Positions 55,209 through 63,660 of a DNA stretch of 64,000 nt are shown here, in pieces. The stretch is taken from NCBI RefSeq assembly GCF_000253295.1, contig NC_015717.1, positions 1,984,001 through 2,048,000 of the forward strand, written 5' to 3'. Position 1 is the stretch's first letter, and every line of letters begins with the position of its first letter. Position numbers and translations under genes: made by a program. The notes under the pieces were generated by a model. The model was given only the letters and a program-made list of their open reading frames with translations, was not told the origin of the DNA and did no database searches. This stretch comes from Hyphomicrobium sp. MC1 (GTDB lineage: Bacteria; Pseudomonadota; Alphaproteobacteria; Rhizobiales; Hyphomicrobiaceae).

Positions 55209-56444
55209 GTGGGCATACTTCAGAAAATCTTCGGCGCATCCGAACGCCGCGCGATAGACACCAACGCGGATTGGTCCGACCTCGTTGTCGGCACCACTAC
55301 GTCTGCCGGAGTCTTTGTCGGTCCTAATTCGGCAACGCGTTCAACCGTTGTCCGGTCATGCGTCACGCTCATCAGCGGCGTTCTGGCTACGCTCCCCCTT
55401 GAGCTATTCGAAATTGCCGCCAACGACGAACGTCGAGTCAGCAAAGACCATCCTGCAACGCTGCTTACGTCGAAATTCGCGAACGGCTGGACACCTGCCG
55501 CGAAGCTCATCGAGCAAGTGACCGTCGATGCCTTGCTCACCGGGGCTGGTTTCATCTTCATCAACCGCGTCGGCGGCGTGCCGCGTGAACTGATCCGGCT
55601 CACACCGGGCATGGTGCAGGTCAACCAAGACCCCTTCACTCTCGAACCTCAGTACCGGATTACCGGGCAGAAGCCGCGAGACCTCGCCCGTACTGACATC
55701 ATCCACATTCAGTGCCCGGCCTCGATCAGCGTCAAAGGCGACTCGCCGGTCAATCAGTGCCGCGAAGCCATCGGCATTGCTCTTACGATTGAAGGCCACG
55801 TCGGCCGTTTGTTCGGCAATGGAGGCCGTCCGTCTGGCGTCCTGAAATTCCCGAACAAGCTCGGGGCCGACACGGCATCTCGCATCAAGGTAAGCTGGCA
55901 GTCGGCACATGGCGGCGAAAATAGCGGCAACACTGCTGTGCTCGAAGAAGGCGGCGAGTTTCAGCCGCTGGCGTTCTCGTCAACCGATGCTCAAACCTTG
56001 GAGCTTTGGGAGCGCTCGGCACTTGAAATCTGCCGTATTTTCGGCGTTCCGCCGTCTCTCGTTTTCGAATTAGGAAGGGCGACTTGGGGCAATGCGTCAG
56101 CGATGGCTGATGCATTCCTCCGGTTCTGCCTTTCCCGTTGGTTGCAGGTCTGGACTTCCGAACTCGCCCTGAAGCTTCTATCGCCGGGCGAACAGTCCAA
56201 CCACTACTTCGCGTTCGACACGGATCAGCTTCTAGCCGCTAATCTTGCGGCGCGTGCCGACGCCTATCAGAAGCTCATCGCGTCGCGCGTCTTGTCGCCG
56301 AACGAGTGCCGGAGGCGCGAAGACCTGCCGCCTTACGACGGCGGGGACTCCTACGAAAACCCCAATACGACATCGGTAACGATCCATGGAGGCACGTCAC
56401 CCGTCTCGCGTGGCAATCCGGCGGGAGGTGCAGATGGCGAGTGA
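55209..56444 (+). CDS. Phage portal protein (HK97 family)
   Basis: 411 residues. Dodecameric ring through which DNA enters the capsid. Family blocks: TRSTVVRSCVTLISGVLATL (clip/wing start), RELIRLTPGMVQVNQDP, IIHIQCPASISVKGDSPV, GRPSGVLKFPNKL, LEICRIFGVPPSLVFEL and NASAMADAFLRFCLSRWLQV. Starts with GTG at 55209, preceded by AGAAG. The C-terminus overlaps the next gene by 11 bases. Being first of the particle genes and without a terminase upstream is unusual. Confidence 0.94.
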   Translation: MGILQKIFGASERRAIDTNADWSDLVVGTTTSAGVFVGPNSATRSTVVRSCVTLISGVLATLPLELFEIAANDERRVSKDHPATLLTSKFANGWTPAAKLIEQVTVDALLTGAGFIFINRVGGVPRELIRLTPGMVQVNQDPFTLEPQYRITGQKPRDLARTDIIHIQCPASISVKGDSPVNQCREAIGIALTIEGHVGRLFGNGGRPSGVLKFPNKLGADTASRIKVSWQSAHGGENSGNTAVLEEGGEFQPLAFSSTDAQTLELWERSALEICRIFGVPPSLVFELGRATWGNASAMADAFLRFCLSRWLQVWTSELALKLLSPGEQSNHYFAFDTDQLLAANLAARADAYQKLIASRVLSPNECRRREDLPPYDGGDSYENPNTTSVTIHGGTSPVSRGNPAGGADGE

Positions 56445-56775
56445 TGCCACCACCTTCCGCACCTTCTTTGGCGACCGAGAACGCGTCCTGAAGTTGAACC
56501 CGAACCTCGCCATGGAATTGGAACGGGCGACCGGCACCGGCATCAGCACTCTCAGCAAGAGAGTCTTCGGCGCGCAATTTTACTACCGCGACCTAACCGA
56601 GACGATCCGGCTTGGCCTGATTGGCGGCGGCGAGACACCGGAACGCGCGGCCGAACTGATCCGAACCTACGTCACCGACCGCCCATTAAGCGAAGTCGTC
56701 CCGCTCGCGGCGGGCGTGCTTAGCGCGCTGATGCTCGGCTCCAAACCCGACGAGGCAACGCCCGATGACGCATAA
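56434..56775 (+). CDS. Tail assembly chaperone, GTA-gp10-like (DUF3356)
   Basis: 113 residues. Matches the gene-transfer-agent gp10/TAC family pattern: RERVLKLNPNLAMELERATG, ISTLSKRVFGAQFYYRDLTE, TIRLGLIGGGETPERAAELI. These small proteins cap the tail tape-measure during assembly. Start ATG 56434 overlaps the portal gene by 11 bases; it overlaps the protease gene by 11 at its end. A tail gene between portal and protease is out of the usual order. Confidence 0.8.
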   Translation: MASDATTFRTFFGDRERVLKLNPNLAMELERATGTGISTLSKRVFGAQFYYRDLTETIRLGLIGGGETPERAAELIRTYVTDRPLSEVVPLAAGVLSALMLGSKPDEATPDDA

Positions 56776-57397
56776 GTTATGCCCATTGAAATCAATTGCA
56801 CGCCTAGAAAAACGCGAGTCGCCGACCGCAGCGCGCAAGCCGACCGAACGGCGCGACCTTGAAACACGCTTTCTTGCCACAACGGACCAAGGAGTCTTCG
56901 AAGGTCACGCCAGTATCTTTGGCGTTCAAGATAGCTACGGCGATGTGATCAAGCGCGGGGCCTTCAAGGCGTGTCTGAAGGCATTCGAGTCTGCTGGCCG
57001 GATGCCGTTGATGCTTTACAGCCACGACCCGTCGCGGCCTGTCGGCGTTTGGGAACAGATCGCCGAAGACGAAAAAGGGCTTCACGTCCAAGGTCGTTTG
57101 CTTCGCGACATCCCCGACGGTGACCTCGCCTACAAGCTCCTGATGGGCAAAGCCCTTGACGGTCTCTCGATAGGCTTTCGCGTTGTCGATGCGAGCCGGG
57201 ACACGTCTGGCGTCCGCACCATCAGTCAAATCGACCTCGTTGAAATTTCGCTCGTGTCTCTGCCCGCCATGCCGGGTGCACGCATCGAACAGGTCCGTTC
57301 TTCCGCACGAACACCATCCGGTCACGCGACTGCCGTGGCTGACCTCATCACCGCCTGCAAGGCGGCATCGCAGTCATTCAACAACCCGAGGAAGTGA
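56765..57397 (+). CDS. Prohead protease (HK97 family)
   Basis: 210 residues. Processes the scaffold and capsid proteins during maturation. Core: FEGHASIFGVQDSYGDVIKR, catalytic His in MLYSHDPSRPVGVW and Ser in LDGLSIGFRVV, followed by QIDLVEISLVSLPAMP. The C-terminal 40 residues are low complexity. Ends five bases before the capsid start. Confidence 0.95.
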   Translation: MTHKLCPLKSIARLEKRESPTAARKPTERRDLETRFLATTDQGVFEGHASIFGVQDSYGDVIKRGAFKACLKAFESAGRMPLMLYSHDPSRPVGVWEQIAEDEKGLHVQGRLLRDIPDGDLAYKLLMGKALDGLSIGFRVVDASRDTSGVRTISQIDLVEISLVSLPAMPGARIEQVRSSARTPSGHATAVADLITACKAASQSFNNPRK

Positions 57398-57401
57398 AAC
57401 A

Positions 57402-58622
57402 ATGCTTCGCGACTATGAAATCCGGTCGGAGCCGCCGATTGAAACTCGGCAGGAAGGCGACGACCAAAACCAGATCGCGGCGGCCACGGCTGCCGTGAAT
57501 GAGCTTCGCACTGCACAGCAGACGTTCAACACGAATATCGAAGCCCGCATCACGGACGAACTTCGCGGCGTTACTGACCGTCTGACGGCCATCGAAACCC
57601 GCGCCAATCGTCCCGGTACTCAGCAGGCTTCCGAACAGCAGGCCGAACAGGTCCGCGCCGCCCTTGCGAGCTACATGCGTACCGGCAACGACGCTGAGCT
57701 TCGCTCGGCAGCGGCGACCGACAACAACCCCGACGGCGGTTACTTCGTTCTGCCGAACATCGACACGACCATTCGCAATTTGCTTGTTGACATCTCTCCG
57801 ATGCGGGGGCTGGCGGAAGTCGTCACCATCGGCAGCGGGAACACGTATCAGCGTCCATACGGCACGAATAACCGGGGCGCTCAGAAGGTCGTCGAACGTG
57901 ATGACCGTCCGCAAGACACCGCACGGCCCGGCGTCATCTGGCGCAATTACGGCGTTGGCGAATACTACGCTGCACCGATGTCTACCCGGCAGCTTCTTGA
58001 CGATGCTTCAACCGACATCGCGGGGTGGCTGATTAACAACGCCACGTTGGACTTTGCCCTTTCTGAAGGCGAAGACTTCCTCAATGGCGACGGCGCAAAT
58101 GGTTTTGCCAGAGGCCTTCTGACCTACGGCACGACGGCGCAGAAAGACTTCACCCGTGCGGACGGCAAGCATCAGCACATCGCAGCCGGGGCCACAAACC
58201 CGACCGACGATCAGCTTAACAAAGCTCTCGTCACGTTGATGATGACCTTGCGTAAGCCGTATCGCGGCAACGCTCGCTGGCTGTTCAACACCACGACGGC
58301 TATCCGCATCCGGCAGCTTCAGGACGCCAACAAGCGTTTCCTGTGGGCACCGACCGGCAACTTGCTTGAAGGCGAGCAGAGCAACTTGCTCGGCTTTCCC
58401 GTCGAGATCGATGAGAACATGCCCGACATTGGCGACGGCGCAACACCGATTGCGTTCGGCGACTTTAAGCTGGGGTATCTCGTTCTTGATCGCTCAGGCA
58501 TCCGGCTCAACCGAGACGAGATTTCTCAAAAAGGCCGCGTGATATTCGATGTCTACAAGCGCACGGGCGGCGGCGTAGGCGACTTCAACGCAATCAAGTT
58601 TCTAAAAATCAGCAACTCGTAA
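57402..58622 (+). CDS. Major capsid protein (HK97 fold)
   Basis: 406 residues. Start ATG 57402 with GAGGAAG upstream. N-terminal coiled coil (ATAAVNELRTAQQTFNTNIE) followed near residue 100 by the capsid core: GGYFVLPNIDTTIRNLLVDI, WRNYGVGEYYAAPMSTRQLL, DFALSEGEDFLNGDGANGF, RWLFNTTTAIRIRQLQDANK, LLGFPVEIDENMPDIGDGA, GYLVLDRSGIRLNRDEI. The first about 95 residues probably form a scaffold-like delta domain removed by the prohead protease. Confidence 0.95.
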   Translation: MLRDYEIRSEPPIETRQEGDDQNQIAAATAAVNELRTAQQTFNTNIEARITDELRGVTDRLTAIETRANRPGTQQASEQQAEQVRAALASYMRTGNDAELRSAAATDNNPDGGYFVLPNIDTTIRNLLVDISPMRGLAEVVTIGSGNTYQRPYGTNNRGAQKVVERDDRPQDTARPGVIWRNYGVGEYYAAPMSTRQLLDDASTDIAGWLINNATLDFALSEGEDFLNGDGANGFARGLLTYGTTAQKDFTRADGKHQHIAAGATNPTDDQLNKALVTLMMTLRKPYRGNARWLFNTTTAIRIRQLQDANKRFLWAPTGNLLEGEQSNLLGFPVEIDENMPDIGDGATPIAFGDFKLGYLVLDRSGIRLNRDEISQKGRVIFDVYKRTGGGVGDFNAIKFLKISNS

Positions 58623-58639
58623 TCGGAGGCAGCACCCTC

Positions 58640-59026
58640 ATGCCTAATAAAGACACATATCACGAGAGCGCCGTTGCTGCCTCGCTGGCACCGCAGGTCT
58701 TCACTGCGACGACCAACGGCAGCGGCATCAGCGTTCTCGGCTTTAAGAGCGCGCTTCTCATCGTCAACACCGGAGCAATCGCGGGTGACGGCGACTTCAC
58801 TGCGAGCGTCCAGGAGTCGGATGATGACTCTGCTTACACCGACGTGGCGGCAACCGACTTGCTCGGCACGCTTCCCGAAACTCTCGATGGAAGCGCCAGC
58901 TATCGCGTCGGCTACATCGGCAAGCGCAAGTTTGCTCGCGCCGTCATCACCAAAAATTCGGGCACTAGCATCGCGGCGAACGCTTCGTTCGTCTTGCAGG
59001 GTCCGGCAATCGCGCCGCTCGCGTAA
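58640..59026 (+). CDS. Putative capsid decoration protein
   Basis: 128 residues, all beta. FTATTNGSGISVLGFKSALL, GDGDFTASVQESDDDSAYTD, SASYRVGYIGKRKFARAVIT and SIAANASFVLQGP suggest a jelly-roll-like sandwich, as in capsid-stabilising proteins. It lies 17 bases after the capsid gene. The role is inferred from position and size. Confidence 0.65.
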   Translation: MPNKDTYHESAVAASLAPQVFTATTNGSGISVLGFKSALLIVNTGAIAGDGDFTASVQESDDDSAYTDVAATDLLGTLPETLDGSASYRVGYIGKRKFARAVITKNSGTSIAANASFVLQGPAIAPLA

Positions 59027-59050
59027 CGCGGCAGGAAGGATCACAATCCA

Positions 59051-59809
59051 ATGTCTGAAAGTTTTCTCCAAACTACGGCCAAGTCGAAACTCTACATCGG
59101 CCCGGCCAACAATCTCATCAATACGCTTGATGAGTTCGAAGCGATCACGGAATGGACGGAAGTCACCGGCCTCATCGACCTCGGCAAGTGGGGTTACGAA
59201 GGCAACGAGATCACGCAAGGCTTCATTGATGACGCCTACGTGCATCGTCTGAAGGGCAATCTCGATAACGGCAAGATTGACCTCGTTGTCGGCCGTAATC
59301 CCTTCGATGCCGGTCAAAACATCCTGCGCGATGCGGTGCAGAGCAATTGGAACAAGTATCCCGTCAAAGTGGTCTTGAACGACCAGCCGACGGACACCGG
59401 CACGCCGTCGGTCTTTTATTTCAAAGGCGTTCCGCTCTCGGCGCAGAACGACTTCGGCGAAGTCAACAACGTCGTCAAAACCACGTTCTCTATCGGCGTT
59501 GACGGTCAATTGTTCGAAGTTCCGGCTGACGTAACGATTGTGTTCGATCCGGCTGGCGCTGCGCTGACGGCGGCTGTCCAGGGCGATCCCTACTCCGAAA
59601 CCATCGCAGTCTCAGGCGGCGTCGGTGCGCCGAGCTTTGCCCTCAAGGACGGCGATGCACTCCCTGCTGGTCTCAGCCTTGCAGCATCGACGGGCGTCAT
59701 TTCCGGAACCCCGACGGCAACCGGCGTTTCGACCTTCACGGTGAAGGTGACTTACGACGGCTTCGGCGAAGATGAACACGATTACGGCATCACCGTTACG
59801 GCGTCGTAA
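59051..59809 (+). CDS. Tail tube protein with C-terminal Ig-like domain
   Basis: 252 residues. The N-terminal about 155 residues fit a major tail tube protein (SKLYIGPANNLINTLDEFEA, IDLGKWGYEGNEITQGFID, NNVVKTTFSIGVDGQLFEV). From about 170 a putative Ig (He_PIG-type) domain follows: FALKDGDALPAGLSLAASTG, VISGTPTATGVSTFTVKV. Surface Ig domains on tail tubes may bind cell surface glycans. It is followed directly by a chaperone-like gene. Confidence 0.85.
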   Translation: MSESFLQTTAKSKLYIGPANNLINTLDEFEAITEWTEVTGLIDLGKWGYEGNEITQGFIDDAYVHRLKGNLDNGKIDLVVGRNPFDAGQNILRDAVQSNWNKYPVKVVLNDQPTDTGTPSVFYFKGVPLSAQNDFGEVNNVVKTTFSIGVDGQLFEVPADVTIVFDPAGAALTAAVQGDPYSETIAVSGGVGAPSFALKDGDALPAGLSLAASTGVISGTPTATGVSTFTVKVTYDGFGEDEHDYGITVTAS

Positions 59810-59818
59810 GGGCGGATC

Positions 59819-60397
59819 ATGAAAAGTTTGGCAAAGAGCATCGAAATTGAGCTTGGCGCGGAGGTTCTCCTGCTTCGCCCCAGCTTGCGCCATGCTCTCA
59901 GCCTTGAGTGCCGTCCTGGAGGTGGCTTTCCAGGGCTCCTTTCTGACCTTCAGGACGGCTCTCTCAACGCAGCAGTTGAAGTCATCAAACCGCACTATTG
60001 CCCGCGACATCTCCCGTCGTTGGTTTTCGACAAGCTCAACGAGTTGCAGTCTCCACTCACCCAATACGTGATTGCATTAACCGGCATCGATCCCGATACG
60101 AAGCCAAGCGAAGGCGGCAAAACCCTCAGCTTCCGCGAGCATCTTCTGAACCTCTACAAAATCGGGACCGGCTGGCTTGGTTGGACTCCCGATGTGACCT
60201 TGGATGCCACGCCATCAGAAATCATGCTCGCCTATGACGGCCGCATCGAATTGCTCAAAGCCGTCTTCGGCACAAGTGATGCTGAAACCGCCGAGCCCGA
60301 CGGCAAAGAGCTAGACGCAAAACTGAAGGCAGCTTTCGGGACATTCAAAACGATCAAAGCAAAGCCAAAGCACAAGCGCGGGCGGGCTTCGGCATGA
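59819..60397 (+). CDS. Tail assembly chaperone-like protein
   Basis: 192 residues. The first 60 residues follow the same pattern as the gene at 56434: a VLLLRPSLRHALSLE strand-helix and a LLSDLQDGSLNAAVEVIKPH helix, i.e. a tail assembly chaperone. The rest is a helical extension with GTGWLGWTPDVTLDATPSEI, and a Lys-rich end. ATG 59819 follows GGGCGGATC. Position after the tail tube is the usual place for a chaperone. Family assignment is by pattern only. Confidence 0.65.
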   Translation: MKSLAKSIEIELGAEVLLLRPSLRHALSLECRPGGGFPGLLSDLQDGSLNAAVEVIKPHYCPRHLPSLVFDKLNELQSPLTQYVIALTGIDPDTKPSEGGKTLSFREHLLNLYKIGTGWLGWTPDVTLDATPSEIMLAYDGRIELLKAVFGTSDAETAEPDGKELDAKLKAAFGTFKTIKAKPKHKRGRASA

Positions 60398-60762
60398 TCA
60401 TAAATCCACACCCCAACATTCCGCATCCGATAGCTGGACCGTTTTCTAATGCGTTCCAAGTGCCGGTGCTCGATCTGATGTCCGGCATCGACATTGAACT
60501 TCCCTTCGTTAGCTCCGCCCTACAGGTTGTCGGTAGCGGGATGCTTACCCTCAAATTCCTAGGCGGCTCTCCCGGCTCTGAAGCCGGTCCTGAAGTTTTG
60601 ACCTCTCTAGTTGGCGACGGCAGCGCACTTATTCCGTTTCGGGTGACGAAGTTCATCACATCGTATGTGCCAGACGGCGCGTTCGTATACGCCGACGTTG
60701 AAGACCCTGTTGCGTTTGTTCAGCAAGGTTTGCTTTTCAGTTCGATCATTAGTCTTTGGTGA
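60394..60762 (+). CDS. Phage protein of unknown function
   Basis: 122 residues, beginning with ATG in ATGATCA that overlaps the stop upstream by four bases. PHPIAGPFSNAFQVPVLDLM, GIDIELPFVSSALQVVGSGM, FVYADVEDPVAFVQQGLLFS. Hydrophobic, probably beta-rich. Might be a tail component. No family recognised. Confidence 0.6.
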   Translation: MIINPHPNIPHPIAGPFSNAFQVPVLDLMSGIDIELPFVSSALQVVGSGMLTLKFLGGSPGSEAGPEVLTSLVGDGSALIPFRVTKFITSYVPDGAFVYADVEDPVAFVQQGLLFSSIISLW

Positions 60763-60766
60763 CACC

Positions 60767-61015
60767 ATGAACCAACCAGTATGGGCATCAATCATCGAAG
60801 ACATGATGAAAGAAGCGGGAATTTCGCAGCGTGAACTCGCAAAGCGTTCCGGCGTTTGCCGCACGGCGCTTCGTCGAATGCTGATGGGCGGAGACCCTGC
60901 GATGTCCGTGCTCGAAAGAGTATTGGACTGCCTCGGTTACGACATCGACGCAATCCCACGTCCAGACCCAGTGTCATTGCAATCAATTGAAAACGGGGCT
61001 GAACGATGCCCGTAA
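60767..61015 (+). CDS. Phage helix-turn-helix (XRE-like) protein
   Basis: 82 residues. SIIEDMMKEAGISQRELAKR, SGVCRTALRRMLMGGDPAMS and VLERVLDCLGYDIDAI form a Cro/CI-like helix-turn-helix with a repressor-type recognition helix. It lies within the particle genes, four bases after the previous stop. Its role could be in late regulation. Confidence 0.85.
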   Translation: MNQPVWASIIEDMMKEAGISQRELAKRSGVCRTALRRMLMGGDPAMSVLERVLDCLGYDIDAIPRPDPVSLQSIENGAERCP

Positions 61016-61350
61016 AACCACCCTATATCGCAAGCTGCGGCTGCATCATTCACGATGGCAAGCCTTGTGTGCATCAACGCAAGCGCGCGGCCGAACGCAA
61101 ATCGCGTTTCGATACAAAACGGCCGTCGGCGGCAGCACGCGGCTACGACGGCAAATGGCAGAAAGCCCGCGCCGCCTACCTGAAGGCACACCCGATCTGT
61201 GCTCGTTGCAATGAACCCGCGACGGTCGTCGATCACATCGTTGCGCACAAGGGCAGCGAATTTCTGTTCTGGCATCAAGCCAATTGGATGCAGCTATGCC
61301 AGCACCATCACAACTCCTGGAAGCAGTCTCAGGAGAAACGCCGTGCCTGA
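61006..61350 (+). CDS. HNH endonuclease
   Basis: 114 residues. Zinc-binding and catalytic motifs: HPICARCNEPATVVDHIVAH (first Cys pair and DH), LFWHQANWMQLCQHHHN. Many tailed phages need an HNH protein with the terminase for DNA packaging, and it is often next to terS/terL. Here the terminase is 2.3 kb downstream. It overlaps the HTH gene by ten bases. Confidence 0.93.
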   Translation: MPVKPPYIASCGCIIHDGKPCVHQRKRAAERKSRFDTKRPSAAARGYDGKWQKARAAYLKAHPICARCNEPATVVDHIVAHKGSEFLFWHQANWMQLCQHHHNSWKQSQEKRRA

Positions 61351-61705
61351 GACAGCGGAACAAATGGCGGCACGGCTTGGCGTCAGTGTCTTCGCGGCTA
61401 GAAGCTACTTAGAAGATAAGGTTCGCATCGAGCGAGAGCATCAAAGGACATCGTGCAAAGGCGCTCAGGCTGTAGCAGCTTTGAAGGGCTCGCGCGTCAA
61501 GCCCCCCGCAAAGCGTAGGCCTCGCGGCGGCAGCAAATGCCGCCTGTTTTACGAATACAAAGGCCAAACCCTACCGCTAGCCAGATGGGCCGAACGCTAT
61601 GGGATCAAGTACATGACCCTTAGAAGGCGCATTGCATGTGGCGCGACTATTGAGACGGCACTCACGACGCCGCTGATGAAAGGTCGGAGGCGTGTCGATG
61701 CCTAA
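61343..61705 (+). CDS. Phage protein with one WA-type helix-turn-helix module
   Basis: 120 residues. Starts with GTG at 61343, with AGGAGA upstream and an eight-base overlap with the HNH gene. A helix-turn-helix-like start (EQMAARLGVSVFAARSYLED) is followed by a basic linker and a module at 70-110 (YEYKGQTLPLARWAERYGIK and YMTLRRRIACGATIETAL). The module has the pattern YxxxGxT, then WAxxxGI, then RxRI and G, and recurs twice in the next gene. Such modules bind DNA in phage proteins. Confidence 0.75.
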   Translation: MPETAEQMAARLGVSVFAARSYLEDKVRIEREHQRTSCKGAQAVAALKGSRVKPPAKRRPRGGSKCRLFYEYKGQTLPLARWAERYGIKYMTLRRRIACGATIETALTTPLMKGRRRVDA

Positions 61706-62222
61706 AGCAAAACTCTACTCTCATGCCGGGAGGACACAAACCGCAGCGCAGTGGGCGAATGAACTCGGCATCCTCGTTACAGCGTTTCGCAACCGTATCT
61801 ATCGCGATCCCTCGACCGCATTCTCAAAGACGAAGCTCGCTCGCGGCAAGCCTCGTGCATTTGTGAAGTCCCCGACGCACTACACATGCAATGGCGAAAC
61901 GCACACCATTAGTGAGTGGGCAAAGCTCACCGGGCTTAGCGTATGCACAGTTAGAGAGCGCATTAAGAAGGGCACGCCACTTGATAGGCCGAAAGGCTGG
62001 AAACCGTCCCAAGACCATAAGCCGATGCGTCCATTCAAACGGCCGTACTTCAGTTTGAGCAATGGCGGCTTCCTCAAAGCACCGCCGACACCCGTCGCCC
62101 TTAACACCGTCGCCATCGAAGACCGGGGGGTAGGTCAAAACTTTTCGACGCGCCCAAAGACCGGCCGCCCCAGTGACGCGCGTGATTTTCAACCCAAAAG
62201 CAACAGCGCGAGTGACAGATGA
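61698..62222 (+). CDS. Phage protein with two WA-type helix-turn-helix modules
   Basis: 174 residues. Module 1 at 7-42 (YSHAGRTQTAAQWANELGI, AFRNRIYRDPSTAF), module 2 at 62-97 (YTCNGETHTISEWAKLTGL, TVRERIKKGTPLD). A Pro/Arg/Ser-rich tail follows. GGAGG lies seven bases before ATG 61698, which overlaps the previous gene by eight bases. Possibly the small terminase or a packaging DNA-binding protein, by analogy with position only. Confidence 0.75.
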   Translation: MPKAKLYSHAGRTQTAAQWANELGILVTAFRNRIYRDPSTAFSKTKLARGKPRAFVKSPTHYTCNGETHTISEWAKLTGLSVCTVRERIKKGTPLDRPKGWKPSQDHKPMRPFKRPYFSLSNGGFLKAPPTPVALNTVAIEDRGVGQNFSTRPKTGRPSDARDFQPKSNSASDR

Positions 62223-62536
62223 GCACCATTTCACTTGAAGACGTGAAGGCGCACATGAACGTCACCATCGATGATGATGATGCGCTGATCCAATCGAAGA
62301 TCGACGCCGCTGAAGAATGGGTCGGCAACTACACCGGCAAAGCTCTCAGCCGCTATGAAAGCGACACGCCGTCGGCTTCCGTTCCTGAGAGTCTTAAGGA
62401 AGCTGTCCGGCAGCTTGTCGCGTGGCTCTACCAGAACCGGGAAGCATCCATCGCGACGCAGAACATCACCATCATCTTGGAGTCATCGCCGGGGCTGTTC
62501 GACCTCATGCGCCCACATCGAGAATGGGTGTTCTGA
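62219..62536 (+). CDS. Head-tail connector/adaptor (gp6-like)
   Basis: 105 residues. LEDVKAHMNVTIDDDDALIQ, SKIDAAEEWVGNYTGKAL and VPESLKEAVRQLVAWLYQNR match the HK97 gp6/phage QLRG-type adaptor family, which attaches to the portal. Overlaps the previous stop by four bases. Confidence 0.9.
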   Translation: MSTISLEDVKAHMNVTIDDDDALIQSKIDAAEEWVGNYTGKALSRYESDTPSASVPESLKEAVRQLVAWLYQNREASIATQNITIILESSPGLFDLMRPHREWVF

Positions 62537-62937
62537 TGGCCGACGACATTGCCAGTCTCAAGAAAAAGATCGCGGCAATCCCGCCGTCAGTCCGGGCGGC
62601 AGCAGTCGCTGCCTTAGACAAGGACGCCGACGAACTCGTTTCGTCGATGAGGGCGCTTTCTCCCGTCCGGTCCGGCAAGCTTCGCGAGAGCATCCACAAG
62701 GAGCCCGGCTCAACTGAACTGCAAGTCAAAGTCGTTGCAGGCGGTCAACTCACGACGAAGGAAGTCCGAGAGGGCTCCGGGAAACCCTACGATTACGCGA
62801 AGGGTGTTGAGTGGGGCACGCATGAGATGGCCGCCGAGCCATACTTCTTCCCCGCATACCGGCTGCTGAAAAAGCGTCTTCGTAGCCGTGTGAAGCGCGC
62901 TATCACGAAAGCAGCGAAGGAGGCTTGGCGTGCTTGA
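62536..62937 (+). CDS. HK97 gp10-like tail-completion protein
   Basis: 133 residues. ASLKKKIAAIPPSVRAAAVA, SSMRALSPVRSGKLRESIHK, YDYAKGVEWGTHEMAAEPYF, FFPAYRLLKKRLRSRVKRAI: the HK97 gp10 family signature of SGxLRxSI, GTxxMxAxPF and a basic C-terminus. ATG 62536 overlaps the adaptor stop by one base (TGATG). Confidence 0.92.
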   Translation: MADDIASLKKKIAAIPPSVRAAAVAALDKDADELVSSMRALSPVRSGKLRESIHKEPGSTELQVKVVAGGQLTTKEVREGSGKPYDYAKGVEWGTHEMAAEPYFFPAYRLLKKRLRSRVKRAITKAAKEAWRA

Positions 62938-63343
62938 GCCCTCGCTTGACCTGCAAAAGGCATTGCGGCTTCGCTTGATCGCGACAGCCGCCGTCACAAA
63001 TCTTGTTCCTGCGACTTCGATACTCGATACGAACGCACGGCCGGAGCAAATGCCCTGCATCCGCATCGGCACCGGACAAGCCTTGCAGGATGATGGCATC
63101 GCTCGCAATCGCTGGCATGTTTATATGGACTTGCACATCTTCGCGAATGAAGTCGGCCTCGCAGCCGTCAAAGAGATCGCCGGGGCCATCAGTCAAGCGC
63201 TCCGCAATCGCTTTTTCGAGCTTGATAGCCATTACTGCGGCGACGTTTACACCTCCGGCGCTCGTTACATGCGCGATCCCGACGGCGTTCATTCGCACGC
63301 CATCGTCAGCATTGAAGCCCGACTCATCGAGGTGGCGGCATGA
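62930..63343 (+). CDS. DUF3168 tail terminator-like protein
   Basis: 137 residues starting at GTG 62930. LDLQKALRLRLIATAAVTNL, IRIGTGQALQDDGIARNR, MDLHIFANEVGLAAVKEIAG and IVSIEARLIEV match DUF3168, which caps the tail tube. Overlaps its predecessor by eight bases. Confidence 0.9.
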   Translation: MLEPSLDLQKALRLRLIATAAVTNLVPATSILDTNARPEQMPCIRIGTGQALQDDGIARNRWHVYMDLHIFANEVGLAAVKEIAGAISQALRNRFFELDSHYCGDVYTSGARYMRDPDGVHSHAIVSIEARLIEVAA

Positions 63344-63660
63344 CAGTGCAAGCGGGCAAACTCGATCATGTTCTGGAAATCCAACGCGTCACCACGACTG
63401 TTAGCGACGTCGGGCAGCCCGTCGATGACTGGGCGACGATTGCGACCGTTCGAGCTGAACGTCTTCGCGCATCCTTCGATGAACGTCAGAAGGATTGGGG
63501 CGACAGCAGCCAAGCCACGGTGACTTGGTGCATCCGTTGGATCGACGATCTTCGGTTGGGCGACCGCATTCTGCTTAATGGTATTCCGCACGACATCAAG
63601 GGGATTGAGCCGGTTGGACGGCGCAAGGAATTGCTCGTCACCACGCTCTATATGAAATGA
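63340..63660 (+). CDS. Head-closure protein (gp16/SPP1-type)
   Basis: 106 residues. QAGKLDHVLEIQRVTTTVSD, WCIRWIDDLRLGDRILLNG, IPHDIKGIEPVGRRKELLVT match the phage head-tail joining protein family. Overlaps its predecessor by four bases and the terminase start by four. Confidence 0.93.
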   Translation: MTVQAGKLDHVLEIQRVTTTVSDVGQPVDDWATIATVRAERLRASFDERQKDWGDSSQATVTWCIRWIDDLRLGDRILLNGIPHDIKGIEPVGRRKELLVTTLYMK

